Source: Fictibacillus phosphorivorans (GTDB lineage: Bacteria > Bacillota > Bacilli > Bacillales > Fictibacillaceae). Taken from it: DNA of 64,000 nucleotides. The notes beneath the pieces were generated by a model. That model was given only the letters and a program-made list of their open reading frames with translations, made no database searches and was not told where the DNA came from. Where the stretch lies: contig NZ_VDZU01000001.1 in NCBI RefSeq assembly GCF_007673525.1, positions 1,178,001-1,242,000 of the forward strand, given 5' to 3'. The position numbers and the translations under genes were made by a program. Shown here piece after piece: positions 54,957 to 63,968 of the stretch (within the stretch, counting starts at the first letter, position 1; each line of letters starts with the position of its first letter).

Positions 54957-56345
54957 ATGACGGTACATTTTCAAGAAGTTGTGCCCGTTGATACGTATTC
55001 CGTCCAGTGCAAGGGTATGTTGCATGAAATAGATCATAAAGTTCTTACCATGCTGTATCAGCCGTTGGTTGGCGCATTTGCACATAGTTTATATATGACA
55101 TTATGGTGCGAAGTAAATATGGATCGACAGACACAAAAACATCAGCACCTTATGAACGTAACTCAGTTCTCGCTAAAAGATATTTTGGCGGGAAGAAAGA
55201 AGCTAGAAGCGATTGGTCTCTTGAAGACTTTTAAGAAAGACGGTGATAGTTCAAGGGAGTACGTTTATGAGCTTCAACTCCCACTTTCGCCAAATGCTTT
55301 TTTTACAGATGGCTTTTTAAGCATTTATCTTTTTAATCGTTTAGGAAAAGCGAAATTTACTGAAGTTAGAGAGTCCTTTTATATCGCTCAAACCGATGTG
55401 TCGGATTATAAAGAGGTTACAGCATCGTTCAGTGATGTGTTTACTTCTTTACACCCGTCTGAAATGTCATCGAAGAGTTATGCAGAGATTAACGAAAACG
55501 TTCTTCCAGAAGATGTCTCTTTACATGAAAAAGGCATTCATGGGAAAGTTGTATTGAGTGAATCCACCTTTGATTTTGAAGCGATGGTGAATCAGATCTC
55601 ATCTTTTATCGTGCCTAAAGAGGTGATCACCCCAAAATTAAAGGAAGCTATCTATAAGCTAGCATATATCTATCAGTTACAACCGATGGATATGAGTAAA
55701 CAGATTCAAAACGTATACTACTCGACTGGAGAAATTTCTGCAGAGAGTTTAAGGAAAGAAATTCAGAAATGGTATCGATTTGAGCATGAAGAAGGACTAC
55801 CGGTTCTAGCGTTAAAAACGCAGCCTGTTCCACTAAAGGCTCTTCATGGCATGCAGCCTCAATCAAAAGAAGAAGAACTTATCAAATACTTTGAAGAAGT
55901 ATCACCTTATCGTTTATTAGAAGATTATTCAGGTACAACTCCTTCAGAAGTAGATTTGAAGCTCGTTGCCTATTGTATGATCGATCAGAATCTAACACCA
56001 GGCGTTACGAATGTTCTTTTAGATTACGTTTTATCTGAAAATGATATGAAGCTTGCAAAAGGATTGATCGAACGGATCGCTTCACATTGGGCTCGCAAAA
56101 GAGCACAAACGGTCATAGAGGCAATGACTTTAGCACGCGATGAAAAACGAAAATATAAAGAATGGCAAGAGAAGAAGGTAAATTCGGGCTCTTATAATAA
56201 GGGTAATAAGAAGAGTAATGTTACTGTTCCTGATTGGCTGAAACAGGATAAAGTATCTGCTGATCAGACTGGTGATGCAAACACAGATACTACAGAGGAT
56301 GAGAACCGTAAATGGCTTGAGAGTTTGTTAAATAGTTCGAAATAA
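54957..56345 (+). CDS. dnaB: Replication initiation and membrane attachment protein DnaB
   Basis: Firmicute primosome protein (not the helicase) that with DnaD and DnaI loads the replicative helicase at oriC and restart sites. 462 residues: an N-terminal winged-helix-like domain (KVLTMLYQPLVGAFAHSLY near 28) and a C-terminal DnaB/DnaD (DDBH2-like) domain around 320-400, then a charged tail. ATG 54957; the GTG at 54948 is part of AAAGGGTG. Followed by dnaI after 14 bases. Confidence 0.93.
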   Translation: MTVHFQEVVPVDTYSVQCKGMLHEIDHKVLTMLYQPLVGAFAHSLYMTLWCEVNMDRQTQKHQHLMNVTQFSLKDILAGRKKLEAIGLLKTFKKDGDSSREYVYELQLPLSPNAFFTDGFLSIYLFNRLGKAKFTEVRESFYIAQTDVSDYKEVTASFSDVFTSLHPSEMSSKSYAEINENVLPEDVSLHEKGIHGKVVLSESTFDFEAMVNQISSFIVPKEVITPKLKEAIYKLAYIYQLQPMDMSKQIQNVYYSTGEISAESLRKEIQKWYRFEHEEGLPVLALKTQPVPLKALHGMQPQSKEEELIKYFEEVSPYRLLEDYSGTTPSEVDLKLVAYCMIDQNLTPGVTNVLLDYVLSENDMKLAKGLIERIASHWARKRAQTVIEAMTLARDEKRKYKEWQEKKVNSGSYNKGNKKSNVTVPDWLKQDKVSADQTGDANTDTTEDENRKWLESLLNSSK

Positions 56346-56359
56346 AGGGGGGAAATAAC

Positions 56360-57304
56360 ATGGAATCCATAAAGGAATCTGTTAAAAATATGCCGGGGTT
56401 TGATAAGTTTCAGGAAAGATTTGAGCAAATGAAGCAACAAGTACTTACAGACCCTGGAGTCATGCGTTTTCTACGAGAGAACCCTGACATATCAGATGTC
56501 CATGCGGAAAAATTATTGTCCAGTTTTTACACCTTTAAGAACGAACAGCATGCTTGCCGCAATTGTCCAGGTTTAGAGAATTGTCCTAACCTTATGCAAG
56601 GGTATCGTTCTGAACTAACGAAAGTGAGACAAACAGTAGAACTAAGATACAAACCTTGTGAACTAAAAGTCATCGATGAACAAAAGAAATCCATGACTTC
56701 ATTGATTAAGAGTTACTTTATACCGAAAGAAATCCTTGAAGCGAGATTTGATCGTTTGTACAAACATAGTATTGATGAAACAAGACGTAACGCGATCTCG
56801 AAGGCTTATGAATTTGTTCAGATGGCTGGTTCTGGTCATCAAGCAAAAGGAATCTACTTCTATGGAAAATTTGGTGTTGGTAAAACATATCTGTTAGGTG
56901 CTATCGCGAATGGTTTAGCTGAGAAAGGCGTCCACTCATTAATTATTCACACACCAGAGTTTCTTCGCGAAATGAAATCTTCCCTTTCTGACGGGACATT
57001 TGACTCTAAGATGGAACTGTTAAAGACCGTTCCGGTTCTCATGCTTGATGATCTTGGTGCTGAAAACATGACGAACTGGGTCAGAGACGAGATTATTGGC
57101 GTTATTCTTCAATATCGAATGATGGAAAAACTGCCTACTCTCTACACGTCCAACTGTGATTATGATATGCTGCAGCAACATTTATCGTATTCCCAAAAAG
57201 GCGGACTCGATGAACTGAAAGCTCTCAGAATCATGGAGCGGATCAAACACTTAAGTACTCCGATTTTTATGGGTGGAAATAAAAACTTCAGAGAAGATTA
57301 TTAA
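56360..57304 (+). CDS. dnaI: Primosomal protein / helicase loader DnaI
   Basis: AAA+ ATPase that loads the replicative helicase. N-terminal region with a cysteine cluster (CRNCPGLENCPNL near residue 68, zinc-binding), then Walker A YGKFGVGKTYLL (near 168) and Walker B VLMLDDLG (near 228), with an arginine-rich sensor near the end. 314 residues. SD GGGGGGAA. In operon with dnaB. Confidence 0.95.
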   Translation: MESIKESVKNMPGFDKFQERFEQMKQQVLTDPGVMRFLRENPDISDVHAEKLLSSFYTFKNEQHACRNCPGLENCPNLMQGYRSELTKVRQTVELRYKPCELKVIDEQKKSMTSLIKSYFIPKEILEARFDRLYKHSIDETRRNAISKAYEFVQMAGSGHQAKGIYFYGKFGVGKTYLLGAIANGLAEKGVHSLIIHTPEFLREMKSSLSDGTFDSKMELLKTVPVLMLDDLGAENMTNWVRDEIIGVILQYRMMEKLPTLYTSNCDYDMLQQHLSYSQKGGLDELKALRIMERIKHLSTPIFMGGNKNFREDY

Positions 57305-57428
57305 TACAGTTTCTGCTCTTTTAAAGGGCAGGAGCTTTTTTCTTGAAAACACAAAGCTGTCTCTTCTACTAAAATATGATAGGATAAGAACAGACAAGAT
57401 CTTAAGACATTGTATTCGGAGGTTACCG

Positions 57429-58535
57429 ATGAGTATAGAATCTATTTTACAAAAAGCTTTAGATGGCGAACGTTTATCGGTAGAAGATGCCGTTAAACTT
57501 TATGAAAGTGATGAAGTAGAACGCATGGGAGAAGTTGCGGATATTATTATGAAAAGGTGGCATCCTGAACCGATTACCACTTTCGTAATTGGCCGTAACG
57601 TAAACTATACAAATTTTTGTGATACATATTGCAGATTCTGCGCGTTCTATAGAGCGCCAGGAAGCAGCGAAGGTTATGTGTTGGATGATGAAGTGATCTT
57701 CCAAAAGATACAAGAGACAGTTGATGTAGGTGGTACAGAAATTCTTATGCAAGGTGGAACAAATCCTAACTTGCCATTCAGCTACTATACGGACTTGTTA
57801 AGAGAGATCAAAAAGCGCTTTGACATCACAATGCATTCCTTTTCTCCTGCAGAAGTTTGGAAGATGGTTGAAGTGTCTGGTCTATCTCTAGAGGAAGTGC
57901 TCCGAGAACTGAAAGAAGCCGGGCTTGATTCTCTTCCTGGAGGCGGAGCAGAAATTTTAGATGACCGCACCCGTAAGAAAATCAGCAGACTAAAAGGCTC
58001 GTGGACAGAGTGGATCGACTGCATGAAAACAGCTAAAAAAGTTGGACTGCATTCTACTGCTACGATGGTTATTGGATTTGGAGAAACATTCGAAGAACGC
58101 GCTCTTCATCTACAACGTGTTCGTGATGCACAAGACGAGACAGATTGTTTCTTAGCTTTCATCTCTTGGACGTTCCAGCCGGATAACACGAACATGAAGG
58201 CTGAAAAGACAACTCCGAGAGAATATCTGAAGAATGTTGCGATCTCTCGAATCTTCTTAGATAACATACCTAACTTCCAATCTTCTTGGGTTACGATGGG
58301 GCCAGAGGTTGGTAAAAAATCTCTTCACTATGGCTGCAACGATTTTGGAAGCACGATGATGGAAGAGAACGTTGTTTCAGCAGCTGGAACGACTCACAAA
58401 GTAAACACGAACTTAACGCTGCGACTGATTCGTGAAGCAGGTAAGATACCAGCACAAAGAAATACAAAATACGAAACACTTCGTGTATTTGAGGACGAAG
58501 AAAAAGCTGAAAAAGATTTTGTGATGCAAAACTAA
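57429..58535 (+). CDS. mqnC: Cyclic dehypoxanthinyl futalosine synthase MqnC (radical SAM)
   Basis: Radical SAM enzyme of the futalosine route to menaquinone, cyclising dehypoxanthine futalosine. The cluster motif is CDTYCRFC (near residue 66, C-x3-C-x2-C), followed by YRAPGSSEGYVL and the COG1060 motifs MQGGTNPNLP (near 100) and SLPGGGAEI (near 170). 368 residues. ATG 57429 after CGGAGG; the longer frame overlaps dnaI. No other mqn or men gene is in the window. Followed by a terminator. Confidence 0.88.
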   Translation: MSIESILQKALDGERLSVEDAVKLYESDEVERMGEVADIIMKRWHPEPITTFVIGRNVNYTNFCDTYCRFCAFYRAPGSSEGYVLDDEVIFQKIQETVDVGGTEILMQGGTNPNLPFSYYTDLLREIKKRFDITMHSFSPAEVWKMVEVSGLSLEEVLRELKEAGLDSLPGGGAEILDDRTRKKISRLKGSWTEWIDCMKTAKKVGLHSTATMVIGFGETFEERALHLQRVRDAQDETDCFLAFISWTFQPDNTNMKAEKTTPREYLKNVAISRIFLDNIPNFQSSWVTMGPEVGKKSLHYGCNDFGSTMMEENVVSAAGTTHKVNTNLTLRLIREAGKIPAQRNTKYETLRVFEDEEKAEKDFVMQN

Positions 58536-58541
58536 CAGCGG

Positions 58542-58574
58542 AGCACTCGGCATATTTATGTCGAGTGCTTTTTT
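58542..58574 (+). terminator. Terminator of mqnC
   Basis: AGCACTCG / CGAGTGCT stem with a 12-base loop and T6. A second weaker hairpin GACTCC / GGGGTC with TTTTG lies at 58650-58675. Confidence 0.9.
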
Positions 58575-58790
58575 CATTCGAATTGGATGGATGATCTCAG
58601 CTTTAAAGATTGTCCTTTAGGCACATACAGAATATTAAGGATACAAATGACTCCAAGACGGGGTCTTTTGTTTTATATCCAAAATAGTATGGAGTGACTT
58701 TCGTATTAAAAATAATTATTGTAATTTTCCTTATATTTAAAATTTTGTGTATAATATAAGAATATTTAGAATAAAGGGGGAAATGTAAGA

Positions 58791-59567
58791 ATGGAAATGA
58801 AACGGAAATTTAAAATGGGATTAATAGGTTTATCAGCTGCGTTCTTAGTTGCTTGCTCTTCGGGGTCTGGTGATAAGTTGACGGTGGGAACCGATGCAGC
58901 ATACGCCCCCTTCGAATCCTTAGATGGAGATAAAATTGTAGGATTCGACGTTGATCTGCTAGATGCGGTGATGAAAGAAGCAGGATTGGAGTATGAATTA
59001 GAAAATAAAGGATGGGACCCGTTATTTATCGCTCTTCAGAATGAAGAAGTAGATGCAGGAATCTCTGCTATTACGATAAATGACGATCGTAAGAAAAGTT
59101 ATGATTTTTCTTCACCATACTTTGAATCGATCAACATGATTTTAGCAAAAGAAGGAACATCGATTAAGAGTGCAAAGGACTTAGAGGGAATGAAGGTAAG
59201 TGTGCAGAACGGAACGACCGGACAAGCAGCACTCGAAAAAATGTTTGGTAAAAGTGAAAACATAAAGAAATATGAAAACAATGTATTAGCGATACAAGCT
59301 CTATTAAATGGTGAAGTAGAAGCTGTAGTTGCGGATAACGCTGTAGTACAAGAATATGAAAAGAATAATCCTGATAAAAAACTCGTAACCATCAGCGATA
59401 AAGAAAATTTTGAGAGCGAATTTTATGGAATTATCTTCCCTAAAGATGGTGAACATCAAGAAGAGATTAACAAAGCGATGAAGAAAATTATCGATGATGG
59501 AAAATATGCTGAGATCTATAAAAAATGGTTTGGTGAAGAACCAAATGTAGATGTGCTGAAACAATAA
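58791..59567 (+). CDS. Amino-acid ABC transporter substrate-binding lipoprotein
   Basis: Extracytoplasmic binding protein of the polar/basic amino-acid (ArtP/GlnH-like) family. Signal peptide with lipobox LVAC (cysteine near residue 22), then VGTDAAYAPFESLDG and GFDVDLLDAVMKEAG near 48-62, and DGKYAEIYKKWFG near the C-terminus. 258 residues. The specific amino acid is not readable from the sequence. SD AAAGGGGGAA. Its permease follows by 18 bases; no ATPase gene follows. Confidence 0.9.
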   Translation: MEMKRKFKMGLIGLSAAFLVACSSGSGDKLTVGTDAAYAPFESLDGDKIVGFDVDLLDAVMKEAGLEYELENKGWDPLFIALQNEEVDAGISAITINDDRKKSYDFSSPYFESINMILAKEGTSIKSAKDLEGMKVSVQNGTTGQAALEKMFGKSENIKKYENNVLAIQALLNGEVEAVVADNAVVQEYEKNNPDKKLVTISDKENFESEFYGIIFPKDGEHQEEINKAMKKIIDDGKYAEIYKKWFGEEPNVDVLKQ

Positions 59568-59585
59568 CATTCTCAGGAGGTCTTC

Positions 59586-60239
59586 ATGGAATACTCTTTA
59601 CAGATTATCAGTGATTACATGCCCTTGTTTTTAAAAGGAACATGGGTAACCGTACAGTTATCATTTTTGGCGATTCTATTCGGTACGATATTAGGTTTAT
59701 TCATCGGACTCGGCAAAATGGTGAAGAATCCATTTATTAATCTTCCTTGCATGTGGTATATCAGTTTCTTTCGAGGCACACCGTTGCTGGTTCAGATCCT
59801 TTTGATCCATTCAGCGCTCATGCCACTATTCATGAAGCCGCCGAACGTTTTCATTTCAAGTGTTCTGGCTCTTTCGCTTAATGCTGCTGCTTATATCGCA
59901 GAGATTTTTAGAGCAGGAATTCAATCGATCGATAAAGGGCAGATGGAAGCGGCGCGCTCGCTCGGTATGAATCATATACAGGCTATGAAACATGTCATTC
60001 TGCCGCAAGCGTCCAGAAGAATGATCCCGCCTCTAGGTAACGAGTTTATTGTGCTGATTAAAGATTCATCACTCGTTTCCATTATTGCTACCCCTGAATT
60101 AATGTATTATGCGAGAGCGATGATGGGTCAATACTACCGACCGTGGGAGCCTTACATGACAGCCGCTTTAATGTACTTAATCTTAACGCTTGGGATGGCG
60201 TTTATCTTATCGAGAATTGAGCGTAAATTTGTTTATTGA
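59586..60239 (+). CDS. Amino-acid ABC transporter permease
   Basis: 217 residues, HisMQ-type membrane permease with about five helices (near 17-45, 52-70, 82-105, 150-170, 190-210) and the EAA loop EAARSLGMNHIQAMKHVILP (near 120-139) that docks the ATPase. ArtQ-like. SD CAGGAGG. The partner ATPase is not encoded in this unit, so it must share one made elsewhere. Ends at a terminator before ytxC. Confidence 0.9.
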   Translation: MEYSLQIISDYMPLFLKGTWVTVQLSFLAILFGTILGLFIGLGKMVKNPFINLPCMWYISFFRGTPLLVQILLIHSALMPLFMKPPNVFISSVLALSLNAAAYIAEIFRAGIQSIDKGQMEAARSLGMNHIQAMKHVILPQASRRMIPPLGNEFIVLIKDSSLVSIIATPELMYYARAMMGQYYRPWEPYMTAALMYLILTLGMAFILSRIERKFVY

Positions 60240-60267
60240 AACAACCCTATCTCCAGGGTTGTTTTTT
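60240..60267 (+). terminator. Terminator of the amino-acid transporter
   Basis: AACAACCCT / AGGGTTGTT perfect stem with loop ATCTCC and T6. Confidence 0.92.
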
Positions 60268-60342
60268 CTTTTCTAAGTAACATGTTTTAGGACCTCGTCC
60301 CATATAGTGTATTATTGAGGATTTTATATGGGGGGGACTTAT

Positions 60343-61212
60343 TTGGTCGCGATTGCTTTTTCACACCCATCAGATGGTATAGCTGTTTTGAAGAAAATGA
60401 TTCGAATAGCAGCTGAGCATAAAATAAACCCTTCCTTTGCCAAATTATCTGAAGCTTCTTCTAAAATTCTTGAATTGCACATACAGGAGAGAAAAACGGT
60501 CATATTGGATGTGTTAACAGAATTTACTCGAAACAAAGTAGAGGATATTTGTTTGAAGGAAATGATTGAACAAGCATTTTGTTACAGCGATTCAGCAGAG
60601 CAAAAAGAGATCTTATCTATCACTAAAAGCATCATTCTTGGAGAGATCGAAGGAATACCTGATGTTAAACACCTGCCAAGCTTAAATGATCTGATCCGAA
60701 GGCAATGGGATTCGATTATTGACGCAAAAACAGATTTCTTAGAATTTGAATCCTTTATAAAGTTTAGGTTGAAAGAGTATTTAGCAACTTTACTGAAGAT
60801 TGTTGAATGTGCGATTGATGAGTACAAGTTAGAACTTGAGTACCAAATGTTCGTAGAGCAGTTAAGGACATGCATAACGAAACAGAGATCGTTTACTTCA
60901 GCGGATATCGTCATTGTTTTCGAACAAGAGCAAATACTCCTTTTTGATGAAGATCAAAAACAGTTAACACACACTGAACTGATGATGTTCCATGAAAAGG
61001 CGCTGCGGCTAACGAATGTAACGAATCTAGACGAAAGACTTTTAGGTCCATTAGTTGGAATCTCACCAAATTCCGCTAGGATTTATGCTTATGATATTGA
61101 TCATCCATTGCTTCAAACGATAAAAAACATCTTTCAAGAAAAAGTTACGATCACACCAATTGATAGGATGTCCTACAGAGAACATTGGTCTTACCGTAAA
61201 AAAAAGTCATAA
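60343..61212 (+). CDS. ytxC: Sporulation protein YtxC
   Basis: 289 residues of the YtxC family; in bacilli it lies between dnaI and thrS and is linked to sporulation, with no known chemistry. Mostly helical and charged, soluble. TTG 60343 follows a run of G (GGGGGG) by six bases; the ATG at 60328 is upstream of that SD. The gene is the right length for the family (about 280). Here it is separated from dnaI by mqnC and the ABC transporter. Confidence 0.85.
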   Translation: MVAIAFSHPSDGIAVLKKMIRIAAEHKINPSFAKLSEASSKILELHIQERKTVILDVLTEFTRNKVEDICLKEMIEQAFCYSDSAEQKEILSITKSIILGEIEGIPDVKHLPSLNDLIRRQWDSIIDAKTDFLEFESFIKFRLKEYLATLLKIVECAIDEYKLELEYQMFVEQLRTCITKQRSFTSADIVIVFEQEQILLFDEDQKQLTHTELMMFHEKALRLTNVTNLDERLLGPLVGISPNSARIYAYDIDHPLLQTIKNIFQEKVTITPIDRMSYREHWSYRKKKS

Positions 61213-61227
61213 ACTTACAGAGTCCTC

Positions 61228-61256
61228 TTGCTTTTTGAAAAACGACTGCATATAAT
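61228..61256 (+). promoter_or_regulatory. Promoter of thrS
   Basis: TTGCTT (61228-61233), 17-base spacer, TATAAT (61251-61256). Confidence 0.7.
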
Positions 61257-61262
61257 AGATGT

Positions 61263-61527
61263 ATAATTTTATCATTCAATCTGTATTGATAAGGACAAGA
61301 AGCATGTTTTTACGGTTCATAGAGAGGGAAGTCTTGGCTGAAAGCTTCCTAACACGGAAAAATGCTTTACCACCTTGGAACTTCAGCGGTGAACATTTTT
61401 AGTAATCGCTGACGGTCGCAGTCCGTTACACTGTCCGAGTGCCGATTGGCTTGTTTAAAGTTGTCGGAACAAGGGTGGAACCACGAGATGATCACTCGTC
61501 CCTTCTATAGGGACGGGTGTTTTTTGT
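61263..61527 (+). ncRNA. T-box leader of thrS
   Basis: tRNA-sensing leader. The AG-box-like AGAGAGGGAAG and loop region at 61321-61350 belong to stem I; on its 3' side a threonine codon ACC (61369-61371, or the next ACC) is the likely specifier. The T-box AAGGGTGGAACCACG is at 61471-61485. The terminator CACTCGTCCC / GGGACGGGTG (61493-61519) with T6 competes with the antiterminator. Uncharged tRNA-Thr would permit thrS transcription. Confidence 0.93.
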
Positions 61528-61569
61528 TTTCAATCAGATAAGAACCTAGTAAAAAAGGAGATGTTTTAT

Positions 61570-63480
61570 ATGTCGTCAATTTCAATCAAGTTCCCTGACG
61601 GTTCAGTCAAGGAATTTCCTAAAGGTGTTACTTCTGAACAAGTAGCAGAGAGTATCAGCCCGAGTTTAAAGAAAAAAGCAGTTGCAGGGAAAGTAAACGG
61701 ACAATTATATGATTTTTCACGTCCTATTGAAGAAGATGCATCAATCGAGATCGTGATGCAGGATTCTAAAGAGGGTCTTGAAATGACAAGACACTCAAAT
61801 GCCCATTTACTTGCTCAAGCACTTAAGCGTCTTTACCCAGACGTGAAACTTGGGATTGGACCAGTTATCGATAACGGGTTCTATTATGATGTAGACATGT
61901 CTCATAACTTAACACCAGAAGACCTGCCTGCGATCGAGAAAGAAATGAAGAAGATCGTAAACGAAAACCTTCCGATCGTACGCAAAGAAGTTAGTCGAGA
62001 AGAAGCCCTTGAGATATACGAAAAATTAAACGATCACTTAAAGCTTGAGTTGATCCGAGACCTTCCTGAAGGTGAAAAGATCACGATCTATGAGCAAGGT
62101 GAATTCTTTGACCTTTGCCGTGGGCCACACGTTCCTTCAACAGGGAAGATCAAAGCTTATAAATTGATGAGTATCTCTGGTGCATATTGGCGTGGAGACA
62201 GCGACAACCAAATGCTTCAACGTATTTATGGTTCAGCGTTCTTAAGCCAAAAAGACCTTGATGAGTATCTTCACTTTATTGAGGAAGCTCAAAAACGTGA
62301 TCATCGTAAACTCGGAAAAGAATTAGAGTTATTCATGTTCTCAGAAGAAGCACCAGGAATGCCTTTCTATCTTCCTAACGGTCAGACAATCCGTACAGAG
62401 CTTGAGAACTTCTCTCGCGAACTTCAACGTCAAGTGGATTATGACGAAGTACGTACTCCGTTTATGATGAATCAGCGTCTTTGGGAACAATCGGGTCACT
62501 GGGATCATTATCATGAAAACATGTATTTCTCTGAAGTAGATGATACAAAATTTGCGATGAAGCCGATGAACTGCCCAGGCCACATGTTGATCTTTAAGAA
62601 CAAACTACATTCATATAGAGATCTTCCGGTACGTATGGCCGAGTTCGGTCAAGTACATCGTCACGAATATAGCGGTGCACTAAACGGTATGATTCGTGTT
62701 CGTACGTTCTGCCAAGATGATGCGCATATCTTTGTGACACCACAGCAGATCGAAAGTGAGATTAAAAATGTATTTAAGTTAGTTGATAAAATCTACAGCA
62801 CGTTTGGTTTCGAATATTCTGTAGAACTTTCAACTCGTCCAGAAGATTCTATGGGTGATGACCGTTTATGGGAACAAGCTGAGGGTGCATTGAAAAACGT
62901 TCTAGAAGATCTAGGGATGAACTATCATCTGAACGAGGGAGATGGAGCGTTCTACGGTCCGAAGATCGATTTCCATATTAAAGATGCTCTTAAAAGAAGC
63001 CATCAGTGTGCAACGATTCAGCTGGACTTCCAGATGCCAGAAAAGTTCGATCTAACGTATGTAGATGAAAACAACCAAAAGGTTCGTCCAGTCGTTATTC
63101 ACCGTGCTATCTATGGTTCGATCGACCGTTTCTTAGGAATTTTGGTTGAGCACTTTGCTGGAGCGTTCCCAACTTGGTTAGCGCCTGTACAAGTGAAACT
63201 AATACCAGTATCAGATGTTCATAATGAATACGCGTATAAGCTTCAAGAAGATTTGAAGCAGCATGCAGTACGTGTTGAGATCGATACTAGAAACGAAAAG
63301 ATCGGCTACAAGATCCGTGAAGCACAGATGAAGAAGATTCCTTACATGCTTGTTCTAGGTGATAAAGAGATCGAAGACAATGCTGTTAACGTTCGTAAAT
63401 ATGGTGAGCAAAAGTCAGAGACTGTTTCTTATGAAAATTTCCGCGATAAGATTTTAGCTCAAATTAATGAAAAGAGATAA
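61570..63480 (+). CDS. thrS: Threonyl-tRNA synthetase
   Basis: Class II synthetase charging tRNA-Thr. Domains in order: TGS (residues 1-62), editing domain with HSNAHLLAQALKRLYP near 75, catalytic core with motif 2 and the zinc cysteine in MKPMNCPGHM near 330, motif 3 near 510 and the C-terminal anticodon-binding domain (VQVKLIPVSD near 540). 636 residues. ATG 61570 is correctly spaced from AAAGGAGATG; the ATG at 61561 overlaps it. Controlled by the T-box upstream. Confidence 0.97.
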   Translation: MSSISIKFPDGSVKEFPKGVTSEQVAESISPSLKKKAVAGKVNGQLYDFSRPIEEDASIEIVMQDSKEGLEMTRHSNAHLLAQALKRLYPDVKLGIGPVIDNGFYYDVDMSHNLTPEDLPAIEKEMKKIVNENLPIVRKEVSREEALEIYEKLNDHLKLELIRDLPEGEKITIYEQGEFFDLCRGPHVPSTGKIKAYKLMSISGAYWRGDSDNQMLQRIYGSAFLSQKDLDEYLHFIEEAQKRDHRKLGKELELFMFSEEAPGMPFYLPNGQTIRTELENFSRELQRQVDYDEVRTPFMMNQRLWEQSGHWDHYHENMYFSEVDDTKFAMKPMNCPGHMLIFKNKLHSYRDLPVRMAEFGQVHRHEYSGALNGMIRVRTFCQDDAHIFVTPQQIESEIKNVFKLVDKIYSTFGFEYSVELSTRPEDSMGDDRLWEQAEGALKNVLEDLGMNYHLNEGDGAFYGPKIDFHIKDALKRSHQCATIQLDFQMPEKFDLTYVDENNQKVRPVVIHRAIYGSIDRFLGILVEHFAGAFPTWLAPVQVKLIPVSDVHNEYAYKLQEDLKQHAVRVEIDTRNEKIGYKIREAQMKKIPYMLVLGDKEIEDNAVNVRKYGEQKSETVSYENFRDKILAQINEKR

Positions 63481-63494
63481 GGTTATTGAGAGAG

Positions 63495-63523
63495 CGGCCA
63501 ATGTTGAATTGGCCGTCTTTTTT
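63495..63523 (+). terminator. Terminator of thrS
   Basis: CGGCCAAT / ATTGGCCG stem with loop GTTGA and T6. Confidence 0.9.
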
Positions 63524-63538
63524 AAAGGAAATTGAAAA

Positions 63539-63622
63539 GTGGACAGTAAAATGCTCAATGTGGACAGTAAATTACTGAAAGTGGACAGTATTTACTCAAG
63601 AGTGGATAGTAAAACTACAAAA
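63539..63622 (+). repeat. Four 21-bp tandem units with GTGGACAGTAAA
   Basis: GTGGACAGTAAA at 63539 and 63560, GTGGACAGTATT at 63581, GTGGATAGTAAA at 63602: a conserved 12-base head and variable 9-base tail, exactly 21 bp apart (two helical turns). It lies between the thrS terminator and the infC promoter. It could be a protein-binding array or a remnant of an IS21-type transposon end, which carries similar repeats. Confidence 0.85.
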
Positions 63623-63704
63623 CAAAAAAGCAAATAAAAAAACTCTTGCATTCCTTTCGTAAACGAAGTAAAATTAATTTCGTTGCTGTTATTACATTCG
63701 TTGT

Positions 63705-63734
63705 TTGACACGCATATCTCCAATGTGTTATAGT
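63705..63734 (+). promoter_or_regulatory. Promoter of infC-rpmI-rplT
   Basis: TTGACA (63705-63710), 18-base spacer, TATAGT (63729-63734). Confidence 0.75.
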
Positions 63735-63740
63735 ATGTAA

Positions 63741-63908
63741 GGTTAATAAAATAAGCAAAAGCATCAAACAAGCAGAAGCACCCGCTTCTCACCTGACTCG
63801 ACGTCCTGAGTGACTGTTGATGGGTAGATGGATATTCAGGCATGTCAAAGTGTACATAGCCGGTTTACTATGTGTGGGTGATCGTTGCGCCGACGCTTTT
63901 TTTATTTG
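63741..63908 (+). ncRNA. Ribosomal protein L20 leader (infC operon attenuator)
   Basis: Resembles the Bacillus L20 leader in blocks such as GGCATGTCA, GTGTACATAG, CTATGTGTGGGTGATCG and the TCACCTG segment, and ends in GCGCCGACGCTTTTTTT, a terminator-like tail. In B. subtilis, L20 binds this RNA and ends transcription early. The palindrome GAGTGTTTTAAAACACTC at 63923-63940 follows it. Confidence 0.75.
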
Positions 63909-63968
63909 CAGAAATAACAAGTCGAGTGTTTTAAAACACTCACTGAAAAAATTTGGAGGTGACTTACT

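Noticed and set aside
58700..58745. CodY-like AATTTTCCTTATATT before the amino-acid transporter
   Set aside because: Four mismatches in very AT-rich DNA; not distinguishable from chance.
63539..63622. CRISPR array
   Set aside because: The 12-base heads and 9-base tails are far too short for repeats and spacers, and no cas genes are present.
63592..63843. 83-codon minus-strand frame over the infC leader
   Set aside because: It crosses the repeat array, the infC promoter and the L20 leader; no SD and no protein-like composition.
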